Source of the DNA: an uncultured Clostridium sp.
GTDB lineage: Bacteria; Bacillota; Clostridia; TANB77; CAG-508
Assembly: GCA_948435735.1 (NCBI GenBank)
Contig: CAOJGX010000020.1
Location: 1-33,930 of the forward strand
Length of the DNA: 33,930 nt
Direction: 5' to 3'
In this document: piece after piece, positions 10,350 through 16,883 of the stretch
How the letters are laid out: each line of letters opens with the position of its first letter
Position numbering within the stretch: position 1 is the first letter of the stretch
The notes under the pieces: model-generated
The model's database searches: none
What the model was told of the DNA's origin: nothing
Seen by the model: the letters and a program-made list of their open reading frames with translations, nothing else
Position numbers and translations under genes: made by a program

Positions 10350-10684
10350 CAGTACATAAAAGTATAGATTTTTGAGAAAAAAATGAGTTATAAAATGCGA
10401 CAGTATGAAAATGAATAAGTATAGTAATATGAATAGTTGTAAGGTTTGTGTTTTATATTTTTTGGTACTGTAAGTATTAATAACGGAGAATGTGTCATTA
10501 TCAAAATTATATCATAGCTGTTATTATGTGAAAAAATTATAGATTTATAAGTAGTTTTTAGAAATTTATATATCAGAAATTGGATTTTTTATAATTGAAA
10601 AGTTAGTAATTTTAGAAAGTTACAGTACACAAAAGTGTCGCATTTTGAAAGATTTGTGAAAAAATTTTTGCGACAGGTATGAAA
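10350..10684. repeat. Pair of 62-bp imperfect direct repeats
   Basis: Unit 1 (10350-10411) and unit 2 (10623-10684) share CAGTACA(T/C)AAAAGT at their starts and TGCGACAG...TATGAAAA at their ends, with the same 46-bp internal spacing. They resemble iterons or regulator sites in the element's control region. Confidence 0.6.
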
Positions 10685-10745
10685 AAGAGAAAAACTTAGA
10701 GTATTAAGCATTTTAGAAGTTTAATTTTATATTTTTTTGTGTGGA

Positions 10746-10783
10746 GGTAAGGGTTCAATAGCGTAAGCTATGGAATTCTTACC
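10746..10783 (+). promoter_or_regulatory. 17-bp hairpin with GUAA tetraloop before the replication-relaxation gene
   Basis: Arms 10746-10762 and 10767-10783 pair over 17 positions with one A-G mismatch and a few G-U pairs, closed by the GNRA-type loop GTAA. There is no following T-run. It ends 50 nt before the ATG at 10834, so it could act in the mRNA leader or as DNA at an origin. Confidence 0.6.
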
Positions 10784-10833
10784 AAAGGACTATTTTTTGA
10801 TAAATTTTTAAATAAGATTTGGAGGTGTTTTTT

Positions 10834-11773
10834 ATGAGTTATTTTTTGAACAGTGATAAAGAAATTGATTTGATAAAGTTTATTGCTAAATATCAATATT
10901 TAAGTGTAAATGATACGAAATACTTTTTTAGTAGTGGATCGTATTATAAAAAGCGAATTACTAAGTTGATTCAAAAGGGAATTTTGAAAAGGACAAAGTT
11001 GAAGTTGGTTTTGGGAAAATTGGGGATTGAATATGTGAAGTTGTGCAATTTTGAATATACTCGATTGAATAGAAATACAAAGTATGTTGAAAGGCTAATG
11101 TATATTAGTCATTTGGCTGCTTTTTATCATAATTGCGATACAGTGGACTTTACTCCATCTTTTTCAATGAAAGATAAGGTATCACTTACGATTACAGGCA
11201 GAAGATATGTTCGGAAAAATGAATATTAATGGTATTTATTACCTAGTTTATTATGTGCCTAAAAAACGTGATAAGCGTTATATGGCTTCTGTTATTTATG
11301 ATATGGAAAAAGAAAGCGAATATAAAAATTTTATTGTATTAACGGAGAATATACAGAATGTTAAAATGGATGATCTTGTTTTTGGAAAGAATCAAGTTTT
11401 GGTTTTGGAAGATAATGAGTATAATCGAGAGAAATTGAAATATTTGCATAGTGTTGATTGGGCTAAAATTGTTGAAGATTATTATGATAATAAGGTGTTT
11501 TTAGCTGGATATCATTTTTGTGATTATACGGATTATGAGCAGAAGTATGTTTCTATGTTTTATTTTTTGGATGCGGAGAAAATTTATAGGATTAAGTATT
11601 TTCTAAGGGAAAATAAAGATAGAAATGCGGATATTGTTTGTGGTGCGGAGTTAGAGGAGAATTTGAGAAAGGAATTTCCGAATGCTCGCTTTGTTGTGGT
11701 TGATTTAGAGAGGTATGTTGAGAAGGTGAGGATATATTATGAAGTACGGTTTGGATGGGCTTATTTGAGATGA
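10834..11773 (+). CDS. Replication-relaxation-like protein, interrupted by +1 frameshift at CGG
   Basis: The N-terminal part (10834-11211, 126 aa) is a winged-helix region (EIDLIKFIAKYQYLSVNDTK) like that of replication-relaxation proteins of small mobile elements. The C-terminal part (11213-11773) continues in the +1 frame. The zero frame reads GTT CGG AAA AAT GAA, then a stop at 11227. Skipping C11212 joins GRRYV to GKMNINGIYYLVYY in one smooth sequence of about 312 aa. An alternative is one extra A in the A-run at 11215. ATG at 10834 is the start; TGGAGGTG lies 5-8 nt upstream. A second CGG codon (11747) lies near the C-terminus; a +1 shift there would replace the last residues. Family assignment is moderate; function (DNA binding at the element's origin) is inferred. 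Confidence 0.65.
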
Positions 11774-11817
11774 GAACGGTCTTATTTTGAATTTTATTGA
11801 TAGTTAGGTAAAATTTG

Positions 11818-11846
11818 TTGTGTGAATTAAGATATTGTGGTATAAT
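11818..11846 (+). promoter_or_regulatory. SDR promoter
   Basis: TATAAT (11841-11846) with a weak -35 TTGTGT (11818-11823) 17 bases upstream precedes the SDR gene by about 35 nt. Confidence 0.55.
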
Positions 11847-11881
11847 GATAACTATGAGTAATTTGTACGGAGGAATATATT

Positions 11882-12595
11882 ATGAATTTAAAAAACAAAA
11901 TAGCAATCGTAACAGGTGGAAGTAATGGAATTGGTGAAGCTATCGCAAATAAATTAAAAGAATTAGGAGCTAAAGTAATTATATTTGATACAAAAGAACC
12001 CAAATCTTCATTTGAATATTATAAAGTAAATATAACTAAAGATACTGAAATAAAAAAGGCTGTTAATTCAATAGATAAAGTAGATATACTAGTTAATAAT
12101 GCAGGAATATATTTTGAAAAATACATAGAACAAACAACGGATGAAGATATCGATAATATGGTTGATGTAAATATAAAAGGAACATTTAAAGTTACAAGGA
12201 ATTTAATTGATAAATTAAAAGAAAGTAAGGGATGTATTGTGAATATTGCTTCTTGCTTGGGATTAGTTCCAGAGTTAACATCACCTTTATATTGTACAAC
12301 CAAAGCTGGAATTGTGATGTTTACAAAATGTTTAGCACAAGAATATGCAAATTTAGGAGTTAGGGTCAATTGTGTTTTACCAGGACCAATTTTAACAGAA
12401 TTATTGGAAACAAGTTTTAAAACTGAAGAACAAAAGATAAAATGTGAAAATAGAATTCCAATCAAACGAATTGGATCTCCAAATGAAGTTGCCAATGTAG
12501 TTGCTTTTTTAAGTAGTGAAGAAGCTTCCTATGTAACTGGAGGGATTTATACAGTAGATGGCGGAGTGTCTACATCGAGCATATATTCTAAATAA
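11882..12595 (+). CDS. Short-chain dehydrogenase/reductase (SDR), element cargo
   Basis: A 237-aa classical SDR of the FabG type. The NAD(P)-binding motif TGGSNGIG is near residues 11-18, NNAG near 71-74, the catalytic Ser in NIASCLGLV, and Tyr and Lys in the YCTTK motif. The C-terminal VTGGIYTVDGG motif is present, so the gene looks complete and active. FDTKE after the second strand has an acidic residue, which suggests NAD rather than NADP. SD ACGGAGGA precedes the ATG, and a promoter lies just upstream. It is followed by a HAD phosphatase gene after 75 nt. The substrate cannot be told from the sequence. As cargo it may act on a small metabolite or give host fitness. Confidence 0.9.
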   Translation: MNLKNKIAIVTGGSNGIGEAIANKLKELGAKVIIFDTKEPKSSFEYYKVNITKDTEIKKAVNSIDKVDILVNNAGIYFEKYIEQTTDEDIDNMVDVNIKGTFKVTRNLIDKLKESKGCIVNIASCLGLVPELTSPLYCTTKAGIVMFTKCLAQEYANLGVRVNCVLPGPILTELLETSFKTEEQKIKCENRIPIKRIGSPNEVANVVAFLSSEEASYVTGGIYTVDGGVSTSSIYSK

Positions 12596-12670
12596 GTTTA
12601 TACAATTAAGTTGTAAGGAGGCTGAAGCTAACGAAATTAGAAATATTATAAATTACAGGGAGGCAAATAG

Positions 12671-13378
12671 ATGATAAAAAGCAAAAAATCAATAAAATAT
12701 ATTCTTTGGGATATTGATGGAACATTGCTTGATTTTGAATTAGCAGAAAATACAGCAATTCGTGAATGCTTTAAAGATTTTAATTTTGGAAATTGTAGTG
12801 ATGAACAACTTGAAGACTATAAAAAAATTAATAATAAATTTTGGAAACGATTAGAAAATGGTGAAATTTCAAAAAAAGAAGTTTTAGAAGGTCGATTTGT
12901 TGAATTTTTTTTGAAAAATGGAATTGATACAGATATAGCTTCAGAGTTTAATGAAGCATATCAAATATGGCTTGGAAATACAGTTTACTATATGAAAAGT
13001 GCAAAAGAAACAGTTCTAGCACTTAAAACAAAATATAAGCAATATGGAGCAACAAATGGAACTATTGTAGCCCAAGAAAAGAAATTAGCAAAATCTGGAC
13101 TAGATAAATTGCTTGATGATGTGTTCATATCAGAAAAGATTGGTTTTGATAAACCTTCTATTAATTATTATGAAGCAGTGTTTCAAAAAGTTGGTAGCCA
13201 CAACTTAGAAGAATACATAATGATTGGAGATTCCTTAACAAGTGATATGCAAGGTGGTATAAATGCTGGAATTAAAACATGTTGGTTTAATCCTAATAAA
13301 AAGAAAAATAATAAAAAGTTAAATATTGATTATGAGATTAATGATTTGAGAGAAGTTATAGATATATTAACCAAATAG
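12671..13378 (+). CDS. HAD phosphatase of the YjjG/YfnB type
   Basis: A 235-aa haloacid dehalogenase-type hydrolase. Motif I is DIDGT (residues about 14-18), motif II is TNGT, the motif III Lys is in GFDKPSINYYEAVF, and motif IV is GDSLTSD. The helical cap between motifs I and II and the GFDKP and ENRI-type features match the YjjG family, known as nucleotidases for non-canonical pyrimidine nucleotides. The start has SD GGGAGGC. It follows the SDR gene in the same direction and is probably cotranscribed. All catalytic residues are present. Role as a house-cleaning nucleotidase is a family inference. Confidence 0.85.
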   Translation: MIKSKKSIKYILWDIDGTLLDFELAENTAIRECFKDFNFGNCSDEQLEDYKKINNKFWKRLENGEISKKEVLEGRFVEFFLKNGIDTDIASEFNEAYQIWLGNTVYYMKSAKETVLALKTKYKQYGATNGTIVAQEKKLAKSGLDKLLDDVFISEKIGFDKPSINYYEAVFQKVGSHNLEEYIMIGDSLTSDMQGGINAGIKTCWFNPNKKKNNKKLNIDYEINDLREVIDILTK

Positions 13379-13461
13379 AAAAAATAATTATAATAAATAG
13401 TGAGTAACAGCCTACAATTTATAGAGTTTATTAAAGAGAAAAGGAAAATAGGTATGTATAC

Positions 13462-13497
13462 TACACCACCATATTCGCTTAAAAATATGGTGGTGTA
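13462..13497. terminator. Hairpin between HAD gene and BlaI-type gene
   Basis: A perfect 13-bp stem (13462-13474 with 13485-13497) with a 10-nt loop lies between convergent genes. There is no clean T-run on either side, only AAAATTTT to the right, so termination is likely by position but not certain. Confidence 0.55.
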
Positions 13498-13519
13498 AAA
13501 TTTTCTAAGTAAATTATTT

Positions 13520-13885
13520 TTATTCCTCTAAATCCTTATAATGCTCTAAAAAATCACATATTTCTTCATAATATTTTTTATCATGATCTATTAGAAACTC
13601 CAAAAATTCCAAAACTGAACCATGAAAAAATGTCCCAAGAAATTTTTTCGTAGCTTCCAACTTGTACTTTCCTTCATCAATTAAAGGAATAAATGTGTAT
13701 TCTTTTCCGTTCTTCTCTGAAATACCAACTGCTTTTTTCTGGATCAATCGATTAATTAGCGTTCTTACTGTATTATCATTCCAATTGAAATCTTTCACTT
13801 GCTTTATGATTTGTTTGCTTTTTACCGCTTTTTCTTTCCAAATTATTTTCATAACTTCTAACTCTGCCTCACTAATTTTTATCAT
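13520..13885 (-). CDS. BlaI/MecI-family transcriptional repressor
   Basis: A 121-aa protein starting MIKISEAELEVMKIIW, the standard opening of the BlaI/MecI/CopY winged-helix family. The recognition helix region includes NDNTVRTLINRLIQKKAV, followed by the wing and a C-terminal dimerisation helix region (FLEFLIDHDKKYYEEI). The start at 13885 is chosen for SD AAAGGAG; the reading frame is open 23 codons further upstream without such a site. No BlaR1-type sensor protease and no beta-lactamase gene lies nearby, so it is an orphan regulator within the element. It probably represses itself through the dyad at 13901-13918. Confidence 0.88.
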   Translation of the reverse strand: MIKISEAELEVMKIIWKEKAVKSKQIIKQVKDFNWNDNTVRTLINRLIQKKAVGISEKNGKEYTFIPLIDEGKYKLEATKKFLGTFFHGSVLEFLEFLIDHDKKYYEEICDFLEHYKDLEE

Positions 13886-13900
13886 AGTATTAACTCCTTT

Positions 13901-13954
13901 ACAACAATATAGTTTTGTTAGGCATATTATAACATTTATTAAAAGTGTTCGCAA
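13901..13954 (-). promoter_or_regulatory. Promoter and candidate operator of the BlaI-type gene
   Basis: On the minus strand, TTGCGA (13949-13954), a 17-base spacer and TATAAT (13926-13931) form a strong promoter. An imperfect dyad ACAAAACTATATTGTTGT (13901-13918) lies between the -10 and the SD, in a position typical for autorepression; ACAA/TTGT ends resemble BlaI-type sites. Confidence 0.7.
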
Positions 13955-14016
13955 GTATCTTGCAATTTTATGATTAAATTTCTATTTTTTGAAATAATAC
14001 CAATGAGGTGTAGCAA

Positions 14017-14253
14017 ATGATAGGTATGATTTTAAAAAATATGAGATTAACTGCTGGATTATCTCAAAAAGAACTAGGTCAAAAATTGAATTTGGCAGAT
14101 ACGACGATATCAAGTTATGAAAGAGAAAATAGTCAAGCAGATTTTGATACAATATTAAAAATTGCAAACATTTGTAATTTTAAGTTGTTATTTAAAGATG
14201 AAAATAACAATATAATAACAGTAAGTGAAATGTCAAAAGAAAAAGATTTCTAG
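14017..14253 (+). CDS. XRE-family helix-turn-helix regulator
   Basis: A 78-aa protein with one Cro/C1-type HTH: MRLTAGLSQKELGQKLNLAD then TTISSYERENSQADFDTILK (residues about 9-48). A short tail follows. SD GAGGTG lies before ATG at 14017. It is divergent from the BlaI-type gene, with 131 bp between the two starts, and is followed by its own terminator. Likely role: control of element genes such as int. It is not a membrane or enzymatic fusion. Confidence 0.87.
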   Translation: MIGMILKNMRLTAGLSQKELGQKLNLADTTISSYERENSQADFDTILKIANICNFKLLFKDENNNIITVSEMSKEKDF

Positions 14254-14273
14254 TAAAAATAGATACATAATAG

Positions 14274-14317
14274 AGAAGCAGAATCAAAAAATGATTTTAC
14301 TTCTTTATTTTTTTATT
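14274..14317 (+). terminator. Terminator after first XRE gene
   Basis: Arms AGAAG/CTTCT (14274-14278 with 14300-14304) and AATCA/TGATT (14282-14286 with 14292-14296) with an internal loop are followed by a T-rich run. Confidence 0.65.
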
Positions 14318-14344
14318 ACAAACGATACTAAAAGTGAGGGATTA

Positions 14345-14387
14345 CCTAACATACATTTTCGAATTATTTCAGTAAACTATTGTTAGG
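14345..14387 (+). promoter_or_regulatory. Leader stem covering the SD of second XRE gene
   Basis: CCTAACA (14345-14351) pairs perfectly with TGTTAGG (14381-14387). The right arm contains the AGG of the SD for the GTG start at 14400, so folding could hide the ribosome site. Confidence 0.45.
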
Positions 14388-14399
14388 TGGTGATTAACA

Positions 14400-14642
14400 G
14401 TGGAAGAATTAAGATTTAATAATAATATTTATGATGTAATTAGAAAGAATATAAAAAAATATAGAAAGGCAAGAAATATGACATCAGCACAACTTGCTGA
14501 ATTAGTCAACTTGTCACATGATTTTATTAGACAAATTGAAAGTGAGAAAACAGCATACAATTTTTCTGTTGATACGTTTTATAGAATATCGGTTGCATTG
14601 GATGTAAAATTAGATGATTTAATACAAGAACCAATATCGTAA
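14400..14642 (+). CDS. XRE-family helix-turn-helix regulator (second)
   Basis: An 80-aa protein with a Cro/C1-type HTH: IKKYRKARNMTSAQLAELVN then LSHDFIRQIESEKTAYNFSV (residues about 18-58), ending LDDLIQEP. It starts at GTG with a strong SD AGGTGGTGATT. Its sequence differs from the XRE protein at 14017. Short single-domain HTH proteins like this are common next to integrases and act as immunity or excision regulators. It precedes a 530-base non-coding region and the integrase. Confidence 0.87.
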   Translation: MEELRFNNNIYDVIRKNIKKYRKARNMTSAQLAELVNLSHDFIRQIESEKTAYNFSVDTFYRISVALDVKLDDLIQEPIS

Positions 14643-14828
14643 TCAATTATATAGTATTACAAAATTGTCAATAGGAAATTGGAATAAATTTGACTATGCT
14701 TCTTTGACTTAACTTCTTTATGCCGAGAAAACTATTGATAATTCAAGAATAATATAATTTTGAAGGGCGTTTTGCATATTTTATGCTAAACGCCTTAACT
14801 GATAAATATCATATTATATTTTAACACG

Positions 14829-14863
14829 AAGAGGTTAAGTAAATTTTGCTTAATCTTTTTTAT
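14829..14863 (+). terminator. Terminator after second XRE gene
   Basis: An 11-bp stem (14829-14839 with 14849-14859, two G-U pairs), a 9-nt loop and a T-run. Confidence 0.75.
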
Positions 14864-14906
14864 TTAAAAAATTTTTAAATTACAGTCGGATTTTTACGAT
14901 TTTTTG

Positions 14907-14983
14907 CATGTATATATAATGAGAGAAAAAAATTTTTTAAAATTAGGGGAGAATTTTTCTGACTTAACCCATGTATATATAAT
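14907..14983. repeat. Duplicated CATGTATATATAAT motif
   Basis: The 14-bp sequence occurs exactly twice, at 14907-14920 and 14970-14983, 63 bp apart, upstream of the integrase promoter. It includes a TATAAT, so it may be regulator sites or tandem promoters. Confidence 0.5.
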
Positions 14984-15072
14984 AGGGGGATATTTTTTTT
15001 TAAAGAAAATACTATTTTGATTGTCCTATTCCCTCAAAAAATGAAAGGACAAGAATTATTACTATTTGAGCA

Positions 15073-15101
15073 TTGAAATTGACGGCAAGAAATGATAAAA
15101 T
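15073..15101 (+). promoter_or_regulatory. Integrase promoter
   Basis: TTGAAA (15073-15078), a 17-base spacer and TAAAAT (15096-15101), about 70 nt before the int start. Confidence 0.65.
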
Positions 15102-15172
15102 GTAAATAATTTAATAGACTTATTTGTCGTAATTTATTTACTTTTATTAGCCTTTTTAAGAGAGGAGAAAGT

Positions 15173-16642
15173 ATGGAAAAGATAATATGTCCTACAAAAG
15201 CAAAAATGAAAAAGCAGAAAGTGAAAAAAGGTCAAATAAGTATAAGAAATAAGAAAAATGGAAAGGAGGCTCGTGTTACTTTACAATTAAATATTCCAGG
15301 AATGAAAAATCCAAGACTGGAAAAATATGGAGCAACAGAAGAAATTGCAAGAAAAAGATTAGCAGAAGCAATTGTTCTAACCTATATCGAAGTACAAAAA
15401 AATAAAGAATTTGCTAATGTACAAGTTTTTAGCCCAGAATGTCAAATGGAATTAAATAAATTCGACGAATATATGCAATGTGTCAAGGAATATCAATTAA
15501 AGGCAAATGGAGAAAAGCAATCAAGGAAAGACGAAGTTCAATATCCAATATCTCTATATGTTGACAAAATGATAAAAATGAAGAAAAAGCAATCTGAAAT
15601 GACTGGTATAAAGAAAAAGAAGAAAATCAGTAAAAAAACCGTTACATATTATTGGAACATTGCTCAAAAGCAAGTTCTTCCCTATTTTGCAAATCTTGAT
15701 GCCACAACAATTACAGAAGAACAGATACAAGAACATTTTGATTCCCTAGATTATTCGCCAAAATATTTAAAAGACATCCGCTTAGTTTTAAAGTTGTCAT
15801 TGGATCTTGTTGTGAAAGAAAAGTTAAGACCAGATAATCCAGCAGCAAAAATCGAATTGGAAAGCTCGAAAAAATCGCTTGGAATCGAAATCGAACATTT
15901 AGAACAAGACAGACAAGAAGTATGGCTTGACATATTCGAAAAAGATAAAAGACAATGGGCCTATTTATTTGAAGCAATATTACTAACAGGTACGAGACCA
16001 GAAGAAGGCTGTGGTCTTAAATGGGTGGCAATCGACTTTGAAAAAGATATTGTTCATATCAACAATGCTTATAAAGATAATGAAATCTATGATGACAATA
16101 TGCAAAAAATAGGTCATGAAAGAGGCGATGGCGACTTAAAAACGCCAGAGAGTTATAGAGATATACCAATGCACCCTAGACTAAAAAGACTTCTGTTAAT
16201 GATAAAATCCGCTAGAATGGAAGAATATCAAAGACAAGGTAAAAAATGGGATGAAACTGACTACATTTTCTTAAATCAAGATGGCAGCCCCTTTGTATCT
16301 GAAAATTTAACAAACAAAATGCCACAATTCATAAAGAAATATAACTTAGAACATTTGACTACTTATGGATTAAGACATTCGTTTGCAACGTTATGCTCAA
16401 CCTTAGGTATGCCACCAGAAGTATTACACGTCATAATGGGACATGCAGATTTTGACACAACGAGAAAATACTATATACATATTACAGAGGAAAGAAAAAG
16501 GAATGAAATGCTGAAATTGTATATCAAACAAAATAGTGAAGCCGAATTGCAATCTTTGGTTGCTGAAAGCGATTCTTATTTTAGTAAAATAACTGCATTA
16601 AGGGTTCAAGATATCAGAGCAGAAGAATTATTGGTGGGATAA
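15173..16642 (+). CDS. int: Tyrosine recombinase / site-specific integrase
   Basis: A 489-aa integrase. The N-terminal 70 residues are a basic arm-binding-type domain (SIRNKKNGKEARVTLQL). A SAM-like core-binding domain follows (about 105-230), then the catalytic domain with R275 in LTGTRPEEG, R401-H402 in YGLRHSFATL, H424 in IMGHADFDTT and Tyr 433 or 434 in RKYYIHI. All key residues are present, so it looks active. SD GAGAGGAG precedes the ATG. Its last nine codons lie in the 100-bp repeat shared with the left flank, and it points at the element's tRNA-Arg copy on the opposite strand. It probably recombines at GTTCGTAGCC using the GGGGAAC repeats as arm sites. Confidence 0.95.
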   Translation: MEKIICPTKAKMKKQKVKKGQISIRNKKNGKEARVTLQLNIPGMKNPRLEKYGATEEIARKRLAEAIVLTYIEVQKNKEFANVQVFSPECQMELNKFDEYMQCVKEYQLKANGEKQSRKDEVQYPISLYVDKMIKMKKKQSEMTGIKKKKKISKKTVTYYWNIAQKQVLPYFANLDATTITEEQIQEHFDSLDYSPKYLKDIRLVLKLSLDLVVKEKLRPDNPAAKIELESSKKSLGIEIEHLEQDRQEVWLDIFEKDKRQWAYLFEAILLTGTRPEEGCGLKWVAIDFEKDIVHINNAYKDNEIYDDNMQKIGHERGDGDLKTPESYRDIPMHPRLKRLLLMIKSARMEEYQRQGKKWDETDYIFLNQDGSPFVSENLTNKMPQFIKKYNLEHLTTYGLRHSFATLCSTLGMPPEVLHVIMGHADFDTTRKYYIHITEERKRNEMLKLYIKQNSEAELQSLVAESDSYFSKITALRVQDIRAEELLVG

Positions 16643-16715
16643 AAAAATACACCGCAAAGCAGTGTATTTGGTGCGTCTGGAGGGATTTGAACCCCCGATC
16701 TCCGAGTTCGTAGCC
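16616..16715. repeat. Right copy of 100-bp direct repeat
   Basis: Near-identical to 9485-9584. It covers the end of int, the tRNA terminator and the 3' half of the element's tRNA-Arg copy, down to the core GTTCGTAGCC (16706-16715). Confidence 0.9.
16641..16669 (-). terminator. tRNA-Arg terminator
   Basis: On the minus strand an 11-bp stem (AAATACACTGC with GCGGTGTATTT, one U-G pair) with a TTT loop and a T-run directly follows the tRNA CCA end. Confidence 0.8.
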
Positions 16716-16745
16716 CGGTATTCTATCCAGCTAAACTACAGACGC
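16669..16745 (-). tRNA. tRNA-Arg (anticodon ACG), complete, carried by the element
   Basis: A 77-nt tRNA including an encoded CCA. The acceptor stem is GCGTCTG/CAGACGC, the D stem GTTT/GAAT, the anticodon stem CCGGG/CTCGG around the loop CTACGAA, and the T arm GGGGG-TTCAAAT-CCCTC. Anticodon ACG, after conversion to inosine, would read CGU, CGC and CGA but not CGG. It has its own promoter (16757-16785) and terminator. It lies inside the element, between int and the attR core, so it supplies the tRNA whose host copy is split. The only other tRNA sequences in the window are the two halves of that host gene. Confidence 0.95.
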
Positions 16746-16756
16746 GTTATGGAAAT

Positions 16757-16785
16757 ATTATAATGTAAAATAAAATAATTTGCAA
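16757..16785 (-). promoter_or_regulatory. Promoter of element-borne tRNA-Arg
   Basis: Read on the minus strand: TTGCAA (16780-16785), a 17-base spacer and TATAAT (16757-16762), 11 bases before the tRNA 5' end. It differs from the promoter of the split host gene at 16933-16961. Confidence 0.85.
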
Positions 16786-16803
16786 GCATAAATTTATCAT
16801 TTA

Positions 16804-16822
16804 GGGGAACTTTTGGGGAACG
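16804..16822. repeat. GGGGAAC arm-type repeats near attR
   Basis: Two copies, GGGGAACT (16804-16811) and GGGGAACG (16815-16822), lie 11 bp apart and about 60 bp inside the attR core. They match the copies at 9725-9842. Confidence 0.6.
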
Positions 16823-16883
16823 CATGCAAACTCACTCCCTGAAAGCCCTTTCTATAAAGATAAATCACGCTACTAATGGTTCG

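Larger units (their letters stand above)
9921..10833. other. Non-coding control region of the element (candidate origin)
   Basis: About 900 bases with no gene but dense structure. A nested hairpin lies at 10164-10205 (CTAAGTA/TACTTAG outside, AGTAGCA/TGCTACT inside). Another lies at 10241-10293 (TAGGC/GCCTA outside, GTAATAAT/ATTATTAC inside). Two imperfect 62-bp direct repeats (10350-10411 and 10623-10684) begin CAGTACAYAAAAGT and carry TGCGACAG 46 bp later; an inverted TGTCGCATTTT lies at 10636-10646. A 17-bp hairpin follows at 10746-10783. Position just before a replication-relaxation-like gene suggests a replication or transfer origin. No nick site is recognised, so this is inference. Confidence 0.5.
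14643..15172 (+). other. Non-coding region upstream of the integrase
   Basis: No gene is seen in these 530 bases. They contain a perfect-armed hairpin at 14766-14794 (GGCGTTT/AAACGCC and GCATA/TATGC, one T-T mismatch) without a T-run, and a terminator at 14829-14863. A duplicated CATGTATATATAAT lies at 14907-14920 and 14970-14983, a TTGTCCT/AGGACAA stem at 15021-15052, and the integrase promoter at 15073. The duplicated motif may be an operator or a pair of -10 regions. Confidence 0.5.

Noticed and set aside
11766..11768. TGA as tryptophan, extending ORFs at 11739
   Set aside because: Tryptophan positions in conserved proteins use TGG, several intact genes do not need TGA readthrough, and it would not repair any of the three frame breaks.
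11739..11768. Short gene MKYGLDGLI at 11739
   Set aside because: It has an SD-like sequence but only nine codons; it may be a stub of a lost downstream gene, with no support as a gene.
9575..16715. Element limits set by the inner repeat pair (9575 and 16706)
   Set aside because: That would be a conventional class of tRNA insertion, but it leaves the orphan 5' half at 16884 unexplained and gives a poorer inverted repeat at the reconstructed attP than the outer pair does.
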